From Stutzerimonas zhaodongensis (lineage in GTDB: Bacteria; Pseudomonadota; Gammaproteobacteria; Pseudomonadales; Pseudomonadaceae): a stretch of DNA of 64,000 nucleotides. The DNA lies in NCBI RefSeq assembly GCF_003696365.1, contig NZ_RFFM01000004.1, positions 1 to 64,000 on the forward strand, written 5' to 3'. A model generated the notes under the pieces. It made no database searches. It was given only the letters and a program-made list of their open reading frames with translations, and was not told the DNA's origin. The position numbers were made by a program, and so were the translations under genes. Positions 1-10,891 of the stretch are shown piece by piece; within the stretch, counting starts at the first letter, position 1, and the number at the start of each line of letters is the position of its first letter.

Positions 1-65
1 ACCGCTTCCGATCAACCTGACCGAAGCTGCCAACAAAGCTCAACCACTACCTGTCAGCCCGGCGC

Positions 66-93
66 ATTCTACTCGAATTCGCCACCCGTGCAA
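66..93 (-). promoter_or_regulatory. Candidate rRNA-type promoter P2 (reads out of the window)
   Basis: On the minus strand a -35 box TTGCAC (plus 88-93) is followed after 16 bp by a -10 box TAGAAT (plus 66-71) and then a GC-rich discriminator (GCGCCGGG). It points away from tyrS toward the left edge. In P. aeruginosa the gene beyond tyrS is a 16S rRNA, as I recall, so I infer an rRNA operon promoter. No rRNA sequence lies inside the window to confirm this. Confidence 0.6.
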
Positions 94-100
94 GCCTTAA

Positions 101-138
101 ATTTCGCTAACTTCTTGATTTACAAGAGATTTCGCTAA
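101..138. repeat. Two direct copies of ATTTCGCTAA flanking a small palindrome
   Basis: ATTTCGCTAA occurs at 101-110 and again at 129-138. Between them TCTTG (113-117) and CAAGA (123-127) form a short inverted repeat. The arrangement lies between the two outward promoters, where upstream activator (for example Fis) sites would sit in an rRNA operon. Function is inference. Confidence 0.5.
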
Positions 139-162
139 AGGCCTGCGCCGGAGAAGGTGCGC

Positions 163-190
163 ATTATAGGCACTGCAATTCTCACGTCAA
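163..190 (-). promoter_or_regulatory. Candidate rRNA-type promoter P1 overlapping the tyrS stop codon
   Basis: On the minus strand TTGACG (plus 185-190), a 16-bp spacer and TATAAT (plus 163-168) form a near-consensus sigma70 promoter. The -35 hexamer consists of the last tyrS sense codons (TTG ACG), directly before the TGA at plus 182-184. Its position upstream of P2 suggests tandem stable-RNA promoters. Confidence 0.65.
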
Positions 191-1405
191 CGGTTGTTTG
201 ACGTTTTCTTCCGGAATGAGCGAAACCCGTCCAAAAGACTTCTTCCCAGCCTGGCAGACGTGACTGGCGCCGAGCTTGAAAACAAAGGTTCGGTCTACCA
301 CCTCCCCGTCAACCCGGACGCCTCCTGACGCGAGAAGATCGCGGGCCACTGCTGCATTCCTCACCAAGCCTGAGCGATTCAATACCGAAGCGATAAGCAG
401 GTCTTCGGCAGAAGACACATCGACCTGAGGGATGTCAGCCGGTAGCTCACCATCCTTCATTCTGTTGCCAGCAGAGCGATGCGCCGTCGCAGCCGCTTCC
501 TCGCCATGGAATCGAGCAACGATCTCCTCAGCGAGTTTGATCTTGATGTCCCGGGGGTTGGCGCCGCGAACCACGTCGGCCTGAAACTCTTCGATTTCGG
601 CCATCTCGCGAAAACTAAGCAATTCGAAATAACGCCACATCAACGCGTCGGGTATCGAAACCAGCTTGCTATACATGACACCCGGTGCTTCCTGAATGCC
701 GACATAGTTTCCAAGCGACTTGGACATCTTCTTGACGCCGTCAAGCCCCTCAAGGAGCGGCATGGTGACTATGCACTGGGACTCTTGCCCATAGGAACGC
801 TGCAATTCGCGCCCCATAAGGAGATTAAACTTCTGATCAGTCCCTCCCAGCTCGATATCTGCTTTCAATGCGACTGAGTCGTACCCTTGAACCAGCGGGT
901 ACAGGAACTCATGTATCGCGATTGGCTGGTTGGTGGAGTAACGCTTGCTGAAGTCGTCCCGCTCGAGCATCCGCGCCACCGTGTACTGCGACGCCAGCCG
1001 AATGAAATCTGACGGCTTCAGCTGATCCATCCAAGAAGAGTTGAAGGCGACCTCTGTTCTAGCAGGATCAAGAATCTTGAACACCTGAGCTTTGTAGGTT
1101 TCCGCGTTCTCCAAAACCTGGTCGCGGGTTAGAGGCGGGCGCGTGGCGCTCTTGCCGCTAGGGTCACCAATCATCCCAGTGAAGTCACCTATGAGGAAGA
1201 TCACCTGGTGACCCAGGTCTTGAAACTGTCGCAGCTTATTAATAAGTACAGTGTGGCCGAGATGCAGATCCGGGGCAGTCGGATCAAAGCCTGCCTTGAT
1301 CCTAAGCGGGAGGCTGCGCCCCAGCTTTTGTATCAACTCAGCCTCTACCAGCACTTCGTCAGCGCCTCGCTTGATCACTGACAATTGCTCTTGAACCGAC
1401 TTCAT
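182..1405 (-). CDS. tyrS: Tyrosyl-tRNA synthetase
   Basis: Cytosolic class I aminoacyl-tRNA synthetase that charges tRNA-Tyr. The 407-residue protein has the nucleotide-binding HLGH motif at residues 48-51, KMSKS at 226-230 and a C-terminal S4 RNA-binding domain from about residue 340. The reading frame is open for another 59 codons upstream, but [10 protein letters not shown] is where family homology begins, so I start at 1405. The gene is divergent from the M23 peptidase gene across a 185-bp gap. Its last codons double as part of an outward promoter (see 163-190). Identity is secure; the start is well supported. Confidence 0.97.
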   Translation of the reverse strand: MKSVQEQLSVIKRGADEVLVEAELIQKLGRSLPLRIKAGFDPTAPDLHLGHTVLINKLRQFQDLGHQVIFLIGDFTGMIGDPSGKSATRPPLTRDQVLENAETYKAQVFKILDPARTEVAFNSSWMDQLKPSDFIRLASQYTVARMLERDDFSKRYSTNQPIAIHEFLYPLVQGYDSVALKADIELGGTDQKFNLLMGRELQRSYGQESQCIVTMPLLEGLDGVKKMSKSLGNYVGIQEAPGVMYSKLVSIPDALMWRYFELLSFREMAEIEEFQADVVRGANPRDIKIKLAEEIVARFHGEEAAATAHRSAGNRMKDGELPADIPQVDVSSAEDLLIASVLNRSGLVRNAAVARDLLASGGVRVDGEVVDRTFVFKLGASHVCQAGKKSFGRVSLIPEENVKQPLT

Positions 1406-1590
1406 TTGAGGCCCCGTAGCTGAAATAAAGGCGGCCAACCTTACAAGAAAGCTAGGAAAATTCAACGCTATCAAACGCCAACCAACACGCGAACAGCGGA
1501 ACTCAAGGGTTGCCTCAGCTGGCCTTTGGTTATATTTTAGACAGATATTTTCTCTGTACAAAATATCGCCAGTCATTTTCAAGATATCTA

Positions 1591-2991
1591 ATGATCAAAT
1601 CCAAATCGAAAGCACCTCTCTACCCGAAGAGCCATCTCTTGGCTGCCAGCGGTGTAGCTGCGCTTCTGAGCCTGGCACTCCTTGTATTTCCATCCCGTGA
1701 AGTTGAGGCGAAGAAGACCTTTCTAGACCTTCGTCTCGACACTGCAGCAGAGCTAGCAGCCGTTCAAGAATTGCCGTTGACAAATTCTCAATCTGAAATC
1801 CCCTTCGAGCTGATACAGCCTACCGAAGAGGCGCAGGCACAATTCAACGAGCCTGTTGATGTGGATTCAGTTGAAGTCGAAGCGAAGTCTCTCGTGAAAG
1901 AGGTGGTTGTCGCCAATGGGGATACCCTATCAACGGTATTTGCTAAAGTCGGTCTTCCTCAAGCAACCGTGCACGATGTGCTCGCTAGCAGCAAGGAAGC
2001 AAAACAGCTAGCGCGCCTCAAGGTGGGTCAGCGCTTCGAGTTTGAACTGGACGATCAAGGCGATCTGGCTAAGTTGCGTAGCCCGTTGAACAAACTGGAA
2101 AATGTCCAGCTTGAGCGATCCGATGCGGGCTATGTATTCAAAAAAGAGCAGCTGAAGCCTGACGTCAACACTGCCTATGCCTACGGCCGAATCGACAGCA
2201 GCTTGTTTCTCGCCGCCAAGCGCGCAGGCCTCACCCATAACCTGACCATGGACCTAGCGAACGTCTTCGGCTACGACATCGACTTCGCCATGGATATACG
2301 CAAAGGCGATACCTTCGAGGTGGTTTACGAGCAAAAAACCATCGCTGGGGAGATGGTGGGAACCGGCAATATCCTCGCTGCTCGCTTCACCAACCGCGGC
2401 AAGAGCTACACCGCGGTTCGCTATACAAATAAGCAAGGCACCAGCAGCTATTACACCGCTGATGGACAGAGCATGCGCAAGGCGTTCATCCGCACGCCGG
2501 TGGACTTTGCCCGAATCAGCTCTCGATTCTCCAACGGTCGCAAACACCCGATACTTAATAAGATACGGGCCCATAAAGGTGTTGACTACGCAGCGCCACA
2601 CGGGACCCCCATCAAGAGTGCTGGAGATGGGAAGGTTCTTCTTGCAGGCCGTAAGGGCGGATATGGAAACACGGTGGTCATCCAACACGGTAACCGCTAT
2701 CGCACCCTTTATGCTCACATGCAGGGCTTCGCGAAAGGTGTGCGCAATGGAGCTTCAGTCAAACAAGGGCAGATCATCGGTTATATTGGCACCACCGGCC
2801 TGTCAACCGGTCCGCACTTGCATTATGAGTTCCAGGTAGATGGCGTACATGTCGACCCCCTTGGGCTGAAGCTGCCTATGGCTGACCCTATCGCAAAAAG
2901 CGAAACCCAACGCTTCCTCCAACTGAGCAAGCCCTTGATGGCTCGCATGGATGAAGAACGAGCCACAATGCTGGCGATGAAAGCTGAATAG
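1591..2991 (+). CDS. M23 family murein endopeptidase (OapA/MepM-like)
   Basis: Predicted periplasmic, inner-membrane-anchored cell-wall hydrolase. Residues about 16-33 form a single hydrophobic anchor, followed by a LysM-like segment (around [18 protein letters not shown]) and a C-terminal LytM/M23 domain. The zinc ligands are visible: H328xxxD332 (HKGVD) and H409-L-H411 (HLHYE). All active-site residues are present, so it should be an active DD-endopeptidase rather than a degenerate activator. The frame is open from 1510, but the ATG at 1591 opens a normal signal-anchor, so I use it. The stop codon directly abuts the anmK start, which suggests co-transcription in a cell-wall turnover operon. 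Confidence 0.9.
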   Translation: MIKSKSKAPLYPKSHLLAASGVAALLSLALLVFPSREVEAKKTFLDLRLDTAAELAAVQELPLTNSQSEIPFELIQPTEEAQAQFNEPVDVDSVEVEAKSLVKEVVVANGDTLSTVFAKVGLPQATVHDVLASSKEAKQLARLKVGQRFEFELDDQGDLAKLRSPLNKLENVQLERSDAGYVFKKEQLKPDVNTAYAYGRIDSSLFLAAKRAGLTHNLTMDLANVFGYDIDFAMDIRKGDTFEVVYEQKTIAGEMVGTGNILAARFTNRGKSYTAVRYTNKQGTSSYYTADGQSMRKAFIRTPVDFARISSRFSNGRKHPILNKIRAHKGVDYAAPHGTPIKSAGDGKVLLAGRKGGYGNTVVIQHGNRYRTLYAHMQGFAKGVRNGASVKQGQIIGYIGTTGLSTGPHLHYEFQVDGVHVDPLGLKLPMADPIAKSETQRFLQLSKPLMARMDEERATMLAMKAE

Positions 2992-4083
<1,092 letters not shown>

Positions 4084-4114
4084 CCTCACAATGACGATCA
4101 CGCAATCGCTACAC

Positions 4115-4142
4115 GAAAAAACACCGCGCCTAGGCGCGGTGT
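4115..4142 (-). terminator. Rho-independent terminator of erpA
   Basis: ACACCGCGCC (4121-4130) and GGCGCGGTGT (4133-4142) form a 10-bp GC-rich hairpin, in practice with a CTAG loop. Read on the minus strand it is followed by a run of T residues (plus A run ending at 4120). It closes the erpA transcript and lies between convergent anmK and erpA. Confidence 0.85.
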
Positions 4143-4160
4143 TCTAGGCGCATAAAGTAC

Positions 4161-4511
4161 CTAGATCGAGAAAGACTGACCGCAACCACAGGTCGTCGTG
4201 GCGTTTGGATTCTTGATGATGAAACGAGAGCCTTCCAAACCTTCTTGGTAATCGACTTCAGCGCCGGCGAGATACTGGTAACTCATCGGATCGACTACCA
4301 GACTCACGCCCTCGCGCTCGATGATGGTGTCGTCCTCTGCCAGATCCTCATCGAAGGTGAAACCATACTGGAAACCTGAGCAACCTCCGCCGGTGACGAA
4401 TACACGCAGTTTCAACCGCGGATTGCCCTCTTCATCGACCAGACTCTTCACCTTGCTCGCGGCACCCTGACTGAACTGAATCGCGGTGGGCGTGAAGGAT
4501 TCGACACTCAT
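4161..4511 (-). CDS. erpA: Iron-sulfur cluster insertion protein ErpA
   Basis: A-type carrier that delivers [4Fe-4S] clusters to apo-enzymes, including those of isoprenoid synthesis. The 116-residue protein has the three conserved cysteines of the family: C44 in GGGCSGF and C108/C110 in the C-terminal CGCG motif. It lies downstream of argC on the same strand but has its own promoter (4557-4586). A partial IscR type-1-like operator overlaps that promoter, which would fit Fe-S-responsive control. Confidence 0.95.
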   Translation of the reverse strand: MSVESFTPTAIQFSQGAASKVKSLVDEEGNPRLKLRVFVTGGGCSGFQYGFTFDEDLAEDDTIIEREGVSLVVDPMSYQYLAGAEVDYQEGLEGSRFIIKNPNATTTCGCGQSFSI

Positions 4512-4556
4512 TTGGTTCTCCTGGCGCGGGAGCGCACATTACAGCGTTGACGCTGC

Positions 4557-4586
4557 ATTATCGGCTTGTCCTACAAAATCGGTCAA
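4557..4586 (-). promoter_or_regulatory. sigma70 promoter of erpA with overlapping IscR-like half site
   Basis: On the minus strand TTGACC (plus 4581-4586), an 18-bp spacer and GATAAT (plus 4557-4562) form a good promoter 46-75 bp upstream of the erpA ATG. ATAGTTGAC (plus 4582-4590), overlapping the -35 box, matches the left half of the IscR type-1 consensus. The right half is degenerate. Confidence 0.6.
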
Positions 4587-4606
4587 CTATTCATAACCAC
4601 CCTGTC

Positions 4607-4640
4607 AGATGCCGGCCCACTCAGCAGCGGGCCGACATCT
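4607..4640 (-). repeat. Inverted repeat downstream of argC
   Basis: AGATG-C-CGGCCC at 4607-4618 pairs with GGGCCG-A-CATCT at 4629-4640, giving an 11-bp stem with one mismatch and a 10-nt loop. It starts 5 nt past the argC stop on the minus strand. There is no U-tract after it, so it may be a weak or Rho-assisted terminator or an mRNA 3'-end stabiliser. Confidence 0.5.
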
Positions 4641-4644
4641 ACGT

Positions 4645-5679
4645 TCACGGCAACAAGGCGGCGTTGCCGAGCCCAAGACGCTCGTCCATCCCAAAAACTA
4701 TGTTCATGTTTTGCAGCGCCTGGCCCGAAGCGCCCTTAACAAGGTTGTCGATGACCGATAGCACGACCACTAGATCGCCGCCTTGAGGACGATGTACCGC
4801 AATACGACACACGTTGGCACCACGCACGCTGCGTGTTTCCGGATGGCTACCTGCCGGCATGACGTCGACGAATGGCTCATTTGCGTAGCGCTGCTCGTAC
4901 AGGGCCTGCAGATCTAGAGATGTATCAGCGACCGTTGCGTATAGCGTGGCGTGAATGCCGCGGATCATAGGTGTGAGATGTGGCACGAACGTCAGCCCAA
5001 CCTCGGTACCGGCCGCACGGCGTAGGCCCTGGGTGATCTCCGGCAAATGGCGATGCCCTTTGACGGCATAAGCCATCATGCTTTCGCCCGCTTCGGTGAA
5101 GAGCGACCCAATCTTCGCTGCCCGACCTGCGCCGCTCACCCCTGATTTGCAGTCTGCAATCAGCCTGGAAGCATCAGCCAGGCCTTTTTCCAAAAGAGGA
5201 ATGTAGCCAAGCTGCGTGGCTGTCGGATAACAACCCGGCACGGCGATAAGCCTTGCGCGCTTGATCTGCTCGCGGTTCACCTCTGGCAGCCCGTATACAG
5301 CCTCAGGCAGCAGCGCCGGCGCACCATGAGGCTGGCCGTACCACTTCGCCCACTCATCGGCATCCTGCAAACGGAAATCGGCGGAAAGGTCGATAACCCG
5401 GGTCCCGGCATCAAGGAGCTCAGCTGCCAGTGCGTGAGCAACACCATGTGGCGTCGCGAAAAAAACCACATCACATGCGCCTAGCGCTGCGGTATCCGGA
5501 TCGCTGAAAGCCAGCCCATCGTAATGGCCGCGCAGATTCGGGTACATGTCCGTGACTTTGACCCCCTTCTCAGAGCGAGAGGTGATCACAGCCACCTCGG
5601 CCTGGGGGTGCTGCGCCAAAAGGCGCAGCAATTCGACACCGGTGTAGCCTGTGCCGCCAACAATTCCGACCTTGACCAT
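4645..5679 (-). CDS. argC: N-acetyl-gamma-glutamyl-phosphate reductase
   Basis: Third step of arginine biosynthesis: NADPH-dependent reduction of N-acetylglutamyl-5-phosphate to the semialdehyde. The 344-residue protein has an N-terminal Rossmann motif ([10 protein letters not shown], residues 5-14) and the active-site cysteine C150 in AVPGCYPTA. Length and start agree with the Pseudomonas enzyme. A plausible promoter (TTGGCC, 18 bp, TATCAT) lies 36-65 bp upstream. The gene is divergent from hemJ. Confidence 0.96.
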   Translation of the reverse strand: MVKVGIVGGTGYTGVELLRLLAQHPQAEVAVITSRSEKGVKVTDMYPNLRGHYDGLAFSDPDTAALGACDVVFFATPHGVAHALAAELLDAGTRVIDLSADFRLQDADEWAKWYGQPHGAPALLPEAVYGLPEVNREQIKRARLIAVPGCYPTATQLGYIPLLEKGLADASRLIADCKSGVSGAGRAAKIGSLFTEAGESMMAYAVKGHRHLPEITQGLRRAAGTEVGLTFVPHLTPMIRGIHATLYATVADTSLDLQALYEQRYANEPFVDVMPAGSHPETRSVRGANVCRIAVHRPQGGDLVVVLSVIDNLVKGASGQALQNMNIVFGMDERLGLGNAALLP

Positions 5680-5714
5680 GAGCTGCCTCGCGCGTGGAAC
5701 GATGATGACCGCCG

Positions 5715-5744
5715 ATGATAAAGGCGCTGGCCCCTTAGGGCCAA
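5715..5744 (-). promoter_or_regulatory. Candidate argC promoter
   Basis: On the minus strand TTGGCC (plus 5739-5744), an 18-bp spacer and TATCAT (plus 5715-5720). The perfect inverted repeat TGGCCC-CTTA-GGGCCA (5728-5743) overlaps the -35 box and could be an operator. Confidence 0.45.
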
Positions 5745-5813
5745 CCTCTCAGATGACGCGCGGATGTCCGTGCCACTACTATCATCTCCTACCCTGCCAA
5801 CAAGGAACTTCGA

Positions 5814-6242
5814 ATGCTCTATCTCTGGCTCAAAGCACTACACATCGTTGCGATAGTCTGCTGGTTCGCCGGGCTGTTCTACTTGCCGAGGCTTTTCGTC
5901 TATCACGCCATGAGCGAAGACTCTGTTAGCCGAGAGCGATTCCAGACCATGGAGCGCAAACTGTACCGAGGGATCATGATGCCTTCGATGATTGCCACGC
6001 TGATTTTCGGCATCGGCATGATCGCGATGAACCCAGGATTGTTCAGTACCGGGGGCTGGCTTCACGCCAAGCTCGCACTTGTTGTGCTGCTAATCGGTTA
6101 TCACCATGTTTGCGGCGCGCAGATGAAGCGTTTCGCGCGTAATGAAAACAAGCGCAGCCACGTGTTTTACCGTTGGTTCAATGAAGTGCCGGTCCTGCTG
6201 CTATTGGCTATCGTCATCCTGGTAGTCGTCAAACCGTTCTGA
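5814..6242 (+). CDS. hemJ: Protoporphyrinogen IX oxidase HemJ
   Basis: Small integral membrane protein (142 residues, about four hydrophobic segments) of the HemJ/UPF0093 family, which oxidises protoporphyrinogen IX to protoporphyrin IX in many bacteria lacking hemG/hemY. Visible family features are the N-terminal WLKALHIVAIVCWFAGLFYLPR segment with its histidine and arginine (residues 4-25), and conserved charged residues after the first membrane span (HAMSED, ERKLYRGIM). It is divergent from argC. The next gene starts 18 bp downstream and may be co-transcribed. Confidence 0.88.
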   Translation: MLYLWLKALHIVAIVCWFAGLFYLPRLFVYHAMSEDSVSRERFQTMERKLYRGIMMPSMIATLIFGIGMIAMNPGLFSTGGWLHAKLALVVLLIGYHHVCGAQMKRFARNENKRSHVFYRWFNEVPVLLLLAIVILVVVKPF

Positions 6243-6260
6243 TGACATAAGGAACCGCTC

Positions 6261-7232
6261 ATGCCATTACCTGCACTTCTCGCAGATCGATTGCGCCTGC
6301 CGCTAGTCGCGGCGCCCATGTTTCTAGTGTCGAACCCGGACCTTGTAGCAGCGTGCTGTCGCGACGGCATAGTGGGCAGCCTTCCTGCTCTCAATCAGCG
6401 TGAGAGTAGTGGTTTCAAGACCTGGCTAGAGGAAATAGAACAGCTTCTTTGCACTGTCGAGGCGCCTGCACCTTACGCAGTGAATTTGATCGTTCATCAG
6501 AGCAACCCACGGTTGCAGGCAGATTTAGCAATATGTGTGGAGCAGCGAGTTCCGATCATCATCACCAGTCTGGGCGCAGTGAAGGAAGTGGTCGATGCCG
6601 TCCATAGCTATGGCGGTCTCGTTTTTCACGATGTAACGACTCGACGCCACGCGGAAAAGGCCGCTGATGCGGGCGTCGATGGCCTCATTGCCGTAGCGGC
6701 AGGTGCCGGGGGACATGCCGGTACATGGAGCCCTTTTGCGCTGATCGCCGAGATTCGACAGTTCTTCGACAAGACCTTGCTATTGTCAGGCTGCATAAAC
6801 CATGGTCGCGAAATACTTGCAGCACAACTGCTAGGTGCGGACCTCGCGTATATGGGCACCCGTTTCATTGCCACTCGAGAGAGTCAGGCGTCGGACGATT
6901 ACAAACAGATGTTGCTCGATGCGCATGCTGCGGACATCGTCCATACAGCAGCCGTTTCTGGCGTACCGGCTAGTTTTCTGCGGCAAAGCCTGCAGAGGGC
7001 TGGCTATGATGAAGATCGGCTGAAAGCTAAAGGCGAGATGAACTACGGCGAAAAGCTAAAGCCTGTGAGCGAGGAGGCAAAAGCCTGGAAGACAGTCTGG
7101 TCGGCAGGTCAAGGTGTGGGTGAAATAAACGACCTGCCCAGCGTTCACGAATTGGTCACACGTCTCGACGGCGAGTACCGAGCCGCTCACACGCAGGTGG
7201 CACACGTATCGCAGCGATGGCTCAGGCAATAG
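6261..7232 (+). CDS. Nitronate monooxygenase family FMN enzyme
   Basis: FMN-dependent TIM-barrel enzyme of the nitronate monooxygenase (old name 2-nitropropane dioxygenase) family, which oxidises alkyl nitronates such as propionate-3-nitronate. The 323-residue protein shows the FMN/active-site signature AAGAGGHAGTWSPFAL with H152, and the phosphate-binding region around MGTRFIATRES. It follows hemJ by 18 bp. The family has many paralogues, so the physiological substrate cannot be assigned. Confidence 0.88.
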   Translation: MPLPALLADRLRLPLVAAPMFLVSNPDLVAACCRDGIVGSLPALNQRESSGFKTWLEEIEQLLCTVEAPAPYAVNLIVHQSNPRLQADLAICVEQRVPIIITSLGAVKEVVDAVHSYGGLVFHDVTTRRHAEKAADAGVDGLIAVAAGAGGHAGTWSPFALIAEIRQFFDKTLLLSGCINHGREILAAQLLGADLAYMGTRFIATRESQASDDYKQMLLDAHAADIVHTAAVSGVPASFLRQSLQRAGYDEDRLKAKGEMNYGEKLKPVSEEAKAWKTVWSAGQGVGEINDLPSVHELVTRLDGEYRAAHTQVAHVSQRWLRQ

Positions 7233-7343
7233 TGATGCGGATCTCAGTTCGTAGCGATCCGGGGCTTGGCGCCCGGGCACCGCTTGTTGGCGTCACGGCG
7301 GGCCATTACCCTCGGAGCTCACCCTGCTAACAAGGATGTTTTA

Positions 7344-8267
7344 ATGAGCGCCGAGCAATACAGAGTCGTCTTCGACGGCGAGCTCGTTCCTGGAATGTCT
7401 GTCGATGCGGTCAGAAGCAATCTGGCCAAGTTATTCAAAAGCGACTCCTCGAAGGTCGACCAGCTTTTCAACAATGGCCCCGTTAACATCAAGCGTGACC
7501 TCGGCGCAGCAGAAGCTGACCGGTACATTCAAGCGTTGGAGCGTGCGGGCGCAAGGGCGCGTAAAGAATTGGAAGCACCTCAAGGTATCGTTCTGACGCT
7601 TGTCGAGGAGGAGCCTAGCCAGATCAACACCGGCATTGCTCAAATGGAGTGTCCCAAGTGTGGCCACCTGCAGGCACCGTCCATCCAGTGCACCAGCTGC
7701 GGGGTCGTGATTGAAAAGTACCTGGCAAGACAGGCGCTGCAGGCGAATGAATCGGCACTAGCAGTAGATACTCTATCTGCGGGGCAACCTTATGCCCCAC
7801 CTCGCGCGCAAGTCGGGGAGCCAATCTCCGAACATGGCGACCTGAAGGTATTCACCACCCAAGGCAGGATCGGGCGTCTACGCTACCTGGCATGGTCCAT
7901 AAGCTTGATGACTGCGGCGCTGGGCCTGTGGATGATCGCCAGCATGACATTGGCTGTCTCCGTTGTAGCCGGCGCCATACTCATCGGAATTTTCGGCCTG
8001 GGCTTTCTTGTCGTAAGCGTGCAGATCGGCGTGCAGCGGCTTCACGATCTTGGGTGGTCCGGCTGGTTCATGCTGCTCAATCTAGTACCAGTCGTGGGAA
8101 CGCTTTTTCCGTTAGTCATGCTGCTGATGCCAGGCAATCAGGGGCCTAACCGCTTTGGTGCGCCCCAACCGCCGAACAGCCGAGCGGTGAAGGTACTGGC
8201 CGCGCTCTGGCTGCTCGTGCCGGTCGGCGGCATTGTGGCCGCTATTGCCCTACCAGCACTTTCCTAG
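7344..8267 (+). CDS. DUF805 membrane protein with N-terminal zinc-ribbon-like segment
   Basis: A 307-residue protein in three parts. Residues 1-85 are soluble and resemble no family I can name. A CxxC...CxxC zinc-ribbon-like motif follows (CPKCGHLQAPSIQCTSCG, about residues 98-115). The C-terminal DUF805 domain has about four membrane spans from residue 180, including the typical GRLRYLAW and RLHDLGWSGWF signatures. The ATG at 7344 is chosen over the longer frame (from 7266) because the extension has no homology-like features. It is convergent with the AAA ATPase gene, only 7 bp apart. Function unknown. Confidence 0.75.
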   Translation: MSAEQYRVVFDGELVPGMSVDAVRSNLAKLFKSDSSKVDQLFNNGPVNIKRDLGAAEADRYIQALERAGARARKELEAPQGIVLTLVEEEPSQINTGIAQMECPKCGHLQAPSIQCTSCGVVIEKYLARQALQANESALAVDTLSAGQPYAPPRAQVGEPISEHGDLKVFTTQGRIGRLRYLAWSISLMTAALGLWMIASMTLAVSVVAGAILIGIFGLGFLVVSVQIGVQRLHDLGWSGWFMLLNLVPVVGTLFPLVMLLMPGNQGPNRFGAPQPPNSRAVKVLAALWLLVPVGGIVAAIALPALS

Positions 8268-8274
8268 ACTCAGG

Positions 8275-9750
8275 TCAGGCCGAGACTGTCCGCCCTGAAG
8301 CCCACTGGCGCAGGGCATCTAGCTTCTCGGCCATGACTACTGACAGCGGAGCGGTTGCGCGGATGCAATCCAATAACATGGACTGGTCGGGATCACGGGA
8401 TTGCGCCTGCCCCGCATAGACAGCTGACACTACGACCTGCTCGATCTCAGCTCCAGAGAAACCATCGGCAGCACTTGCCAAGACTGCAAAATCGAAACCG
8501 TCGACCTTCAGCTCGCGACGCATCAGGTGAATACGGAAGATCTCGGCACGGGTAGGGCCGTCAGGCAGATCAACGAAAAACAGCTCGTCGAAGCGCCCCT
8601 TACGTAAAAGCTCTGGCGGTAGACGGTCCACGGCGTTGGCGGTTGCTACCATGAATACAGGTGCGTCACGCTCAGCCATCCAGGTAAGCAAGGTGCCCAG
8701 AACGCGCTGACTGACGCCGCCATCCATCTCCCCGGTCGCCAGGCCCTTCTCCAGCTCGTCCATCCACAAGACACAAGGCGCCATCTGTTCGGCAAGTTTC
8801 AGCGCTTCGCGCAAATTGCGCTCGGTCTCACCGAAGAACTTGTTGTACAAGCATGCGAAATCCAATCGCAGCAGAGGCAAACCCCAAAGTCCTGCCACCG
8901 CTTTGGCCGCCATGCTCTTGCCGCCGCCCTGTACACCCACGAGCATCACGCCACGTGGTTTATCTGCAGTACCAGCAGCCAGAAAGGCGGCCTGCCGCTC
9001 ACTCAGCCAACGCCGGAAATTCTGCAGCCCTCCGACGTCCGCGAAGCGCGCCGTTTCGTACTCGAAACCAAGCACCCCCTGCATGTCCAGTAATTCGAAC
9101 TTCTTGCGGTTAAGCTCCGGCAGATCGTCCTGCGTGATGGCGCCGTCATCGCAGATCAGGTTATGGGCCATACTGCGCGCCTCGGCATGGCTGAGACCTC
9201 GCAGATTTTTCACCACCTGCTGCAGCGTCCGGTTGTCGGTACGCACCCGCGATCCACGGTTCCGCTCGCTCCACACCGTCGCCTCTTCGCGCACGATGCT
9301 CAGCAACTCCTCCTCACTCGGCAAGCTCACGCTGAACCGCGCCGCATAGCGTTGAACCTCCGGCGGCAACTTGAATGCATGCGAAACCAGCACCAGCGTG
9401 GGTGCGGATAGGCCCTGCGCCATCGCGATTTCCTTTAGCAGTCGCACCAAGGTCGGGCTCTCAAGAAAAGGATGCAAATCGCAGAACACATAGAGGCTGC
9501 CAAGCGGATCATGTTTGACCCGCTTTAACGCGATTTCCGCAGAACAACTCTCGCCCGCATCCAACGCCTCGCCGCCAAACGCCAGATGCCTGAGGCCCTC
9601 AGTGACGGACCAGACGTGAAGCGTCAGACCTCGACTGACAGCCATGCCGGTCAACGTTTCCAGTACTCGTCCCTCATCCCAAGACTCGATCACTACCAAT
9701 CGCGTCCTCGACTCGAGCACCAGGCCCAAGTCACGGATATCGTTCTTCAT
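8275..9750 (-). CDS. AAA+ ATPase (Ycf46-like)
   Basis: A 491-residue AAA+ ATPase. The N-terminal half (1-230) is a degenerate domain seen in Ycf46-type proteins. The C-terminal half is a canonical AAA module with Walker [10 protein letters not shown] (272-280), Walker B CVLWMDEL (326-333), sensor residues in TANA and an arginine finger region RKGRFDELF. The frame continues 135 codons upstream, but that part is antisense to the HIT gene, so the ATG at 9750 is the start. It is divergent from the HIT gene with a 78-bp shared control region. The client protein is unknown. Confidence 0.85.
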   Translation of the reverse strand: MKNDIRDLGLVLESRTRLVVIESWDEGRVLETLTGMAVSRGLTLHVWSVTEGLRHLAFGGEALDAGESCSAEIALKRVKHDPLGSLYVFCDLHPFLESPTLVRLLKEIAMAQGLSAPTLVLVSHAFKLPPEVQRYAARFSVSLPSEEELLSIVREEATVWSERNRGSRVRTDNRTLQQVVKNLRGLSHAEARSMAHNLICDDGAITQDDLPELNRKKFELLDMQGVLGFEYETARFADVGGLQNFRRWLSERQAAFLAAGTADKPRGVMLVGVQGGGKSMAAKAVAGLWGLPLLRLDFACLYNKFFGETERNLREALKLAEQMAPCVLWMDELEKGLATGEMDGGVSQRVLGTLLTWMAERDAPVFMVATANAVDRLPPELLRKGRFDELFFVDLPDGPTRAEIFRIHLMRRELKVDGFDFAVLASAADGFSGAEIEQVVVSAVYAGQAQSRDPDQSMLLDCIRATAPLSVVMAEKLDALRQWASGRTVSA

Positions 9751-9828
9751 TGCTATGTCCTGTGCTAGCTGACCAGCCGGAAAATGGCCTGTTACACTGT
9801 TTAATCGTTCCAATGCTGGAGAAACGCC

Positions 9829-10170
9829 ATGGATTGTCTGTTCTGCAAGATCGTGGCCGGGGAGATCCCTGCGCACAAGATTTATGAAGACGATCAGGTC
9901 ATCGCCTTCAACGACATTGCGCCTCAGGCACCGGTGCATTTCCTCGTCATACCCAAGAAGCACATCGCAACTCTTCACGACCTGAGTGAAAATGACGACA
10001 AGGTGCTGGCGGGCCATATCCTCTTTACCGCTCAACGCCTCGCCGAAGCGCAAGGCTGCCAGGAAGGCTTCCGTGTCGTAATGAACTGCAACGACCTCGG
10101 AGGCCAGACGGTCTACCACATACATATGCACGTGCTCGGACAGCGTCAGTTGCATTGGCCTCCGGGCTGA
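9829..10170 (+). CDS. HIT family purine nucleoside phosphoramidase (HinT-like)
   Basis: Histidine-triad hydrolase of 113 residues, the normal length for HinT. The catalytic triad HIHMH lies at residues 97-101, and the N-terminal C-x2-C (CLFC, 4-7) is typical of the Hint branch. It probably hydrolyses AMP-lysine or adenosine phosphoramidates. A -10-like TACACT and -35-like CTGACC with 18-bp spacing sit between it and the divergent ATPase gene. coq7 starts 59 bp downstream on the same strand. Confidence 0.9.
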   Translation: MDCLFCKIVAGEIPAHKIYEDDQVIAFNDIAPQAPVHFLVIPKKHIATLHDLSENDDKVLAGHILFTAQRLAEAQGCQEGFRVVMNCNDLGGQTVYHIHMHVLGQRQLHWPPG

Positions 10171-10229
10171 TCCCGACCATCCACGCCAACCTGTACATTA
10201 TCGGCCGCTCCGCATCACCTGGAGGCGAC

Positions 10230-10877
10230 ATGCCCAATCAACGCGAATATTCACCTGCCGATCGGCTGCTGATGCAAGCCGATGCTGCACTGAGAACGCT
10301 GCTGCCCTTTAGCGGCCAACCCCATCGACCGACACCCGCAGTATTGAAGAACGAGACTGAGCTGAGTGACCGCGAAGCACGTCACGTTGCAGGTCTCATG
10401 CGTATCAATCACACCGGAGAGGTTTGCGCCCAGGCGTTGTATCAGGGGCAAGCGCTGACGGCACGACTGCCCAGGGTGCGTGAAGCTATGGAGCGCGCTG
10501 CTGATGAAGAGATCGATCATCTGGCATGGTGCGAGCAGCGTATCCATCAGCTGGGTAGTCATACCAGTGTGCTCAATCCAATTTTCTACGGACTCTCATT
10601 TGGAATCGGCGCTACTGCCGGTCTGATCAGCGACCGCATCAGTCTGGGTTTCGTTGCCGCTACGGAAGATCAGGTCTGCAAACATCTCGATGAGCATCTC
10701 GAGCAAATTCCGATCGAGGATGAAAAGTCTCGGGCCATTCTTGAGCAGATGCGTAAAGATGAGGCGCAACACTCCACTGCAGCACTCGACGCAGGCGGTT
10801 TACGCTTCCCTACACCCATCAAGTTCGGCATGGGCCTGATGGCAAAGGTAATGACGAAAACCACCTACCGGATCTGA
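10230..10877 (+). CDS. coq7: 2-polyprenyl-3-methyl-6-methoxy-1,4-benzoquinone monooxygenase
   Basis: Di-iron hydroxylase that adds the last hydroxyl of the ubiquinone ring. This Coq7/CLK-1 type replaces the flavoprotein UbiF found in enterics. The 215-residue protein shows carboxylate/histidine metal ligands in two repeats ([13 protein letters not shown] with DEEIDHLAW, then [13 protein letters not shown] with DEAQHSTAA). The ATG at 10230 has a GGAGG ribosome site at 10221-10225; the frame open from 10155 overlaps the HIT gene and is rejected. A strong bidirectional terminator follows. Confidence 0.94.
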   Translation: MPNQREYSPADRLLMQADAALRTLLPFSGQPHRPTPAVLKNETELSDREARHVAGLMRINHTGEVCAQALYQGQALTARLPRVREAMERAADEEIDHLAWCEQRIHQLGSHTSVLNPIFYGLSFGIGATAGLISDRISLGFVAATEDQVCKHLDEHLEQIPIEDEKSRAILEQMRKDEAQHSTAALDAGGLRFPTPIKFGMGLMAKVMTKTTYRI

Positions 10878-10891
10878 CCGATCCTTCAAAC

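Noticed and set aside
4555..4600. IscR type-2 site before erpA
   Set aside because: The CC...GG spacing is 9 nt instead of 13, so only the partial type-1 match is kept.
9751..10155. 135-codon N-terminal extension of the AAA ATPase
   Set aside because: It is antisense to the HIT gene and the true ATPase N-terminus begins at 9750.
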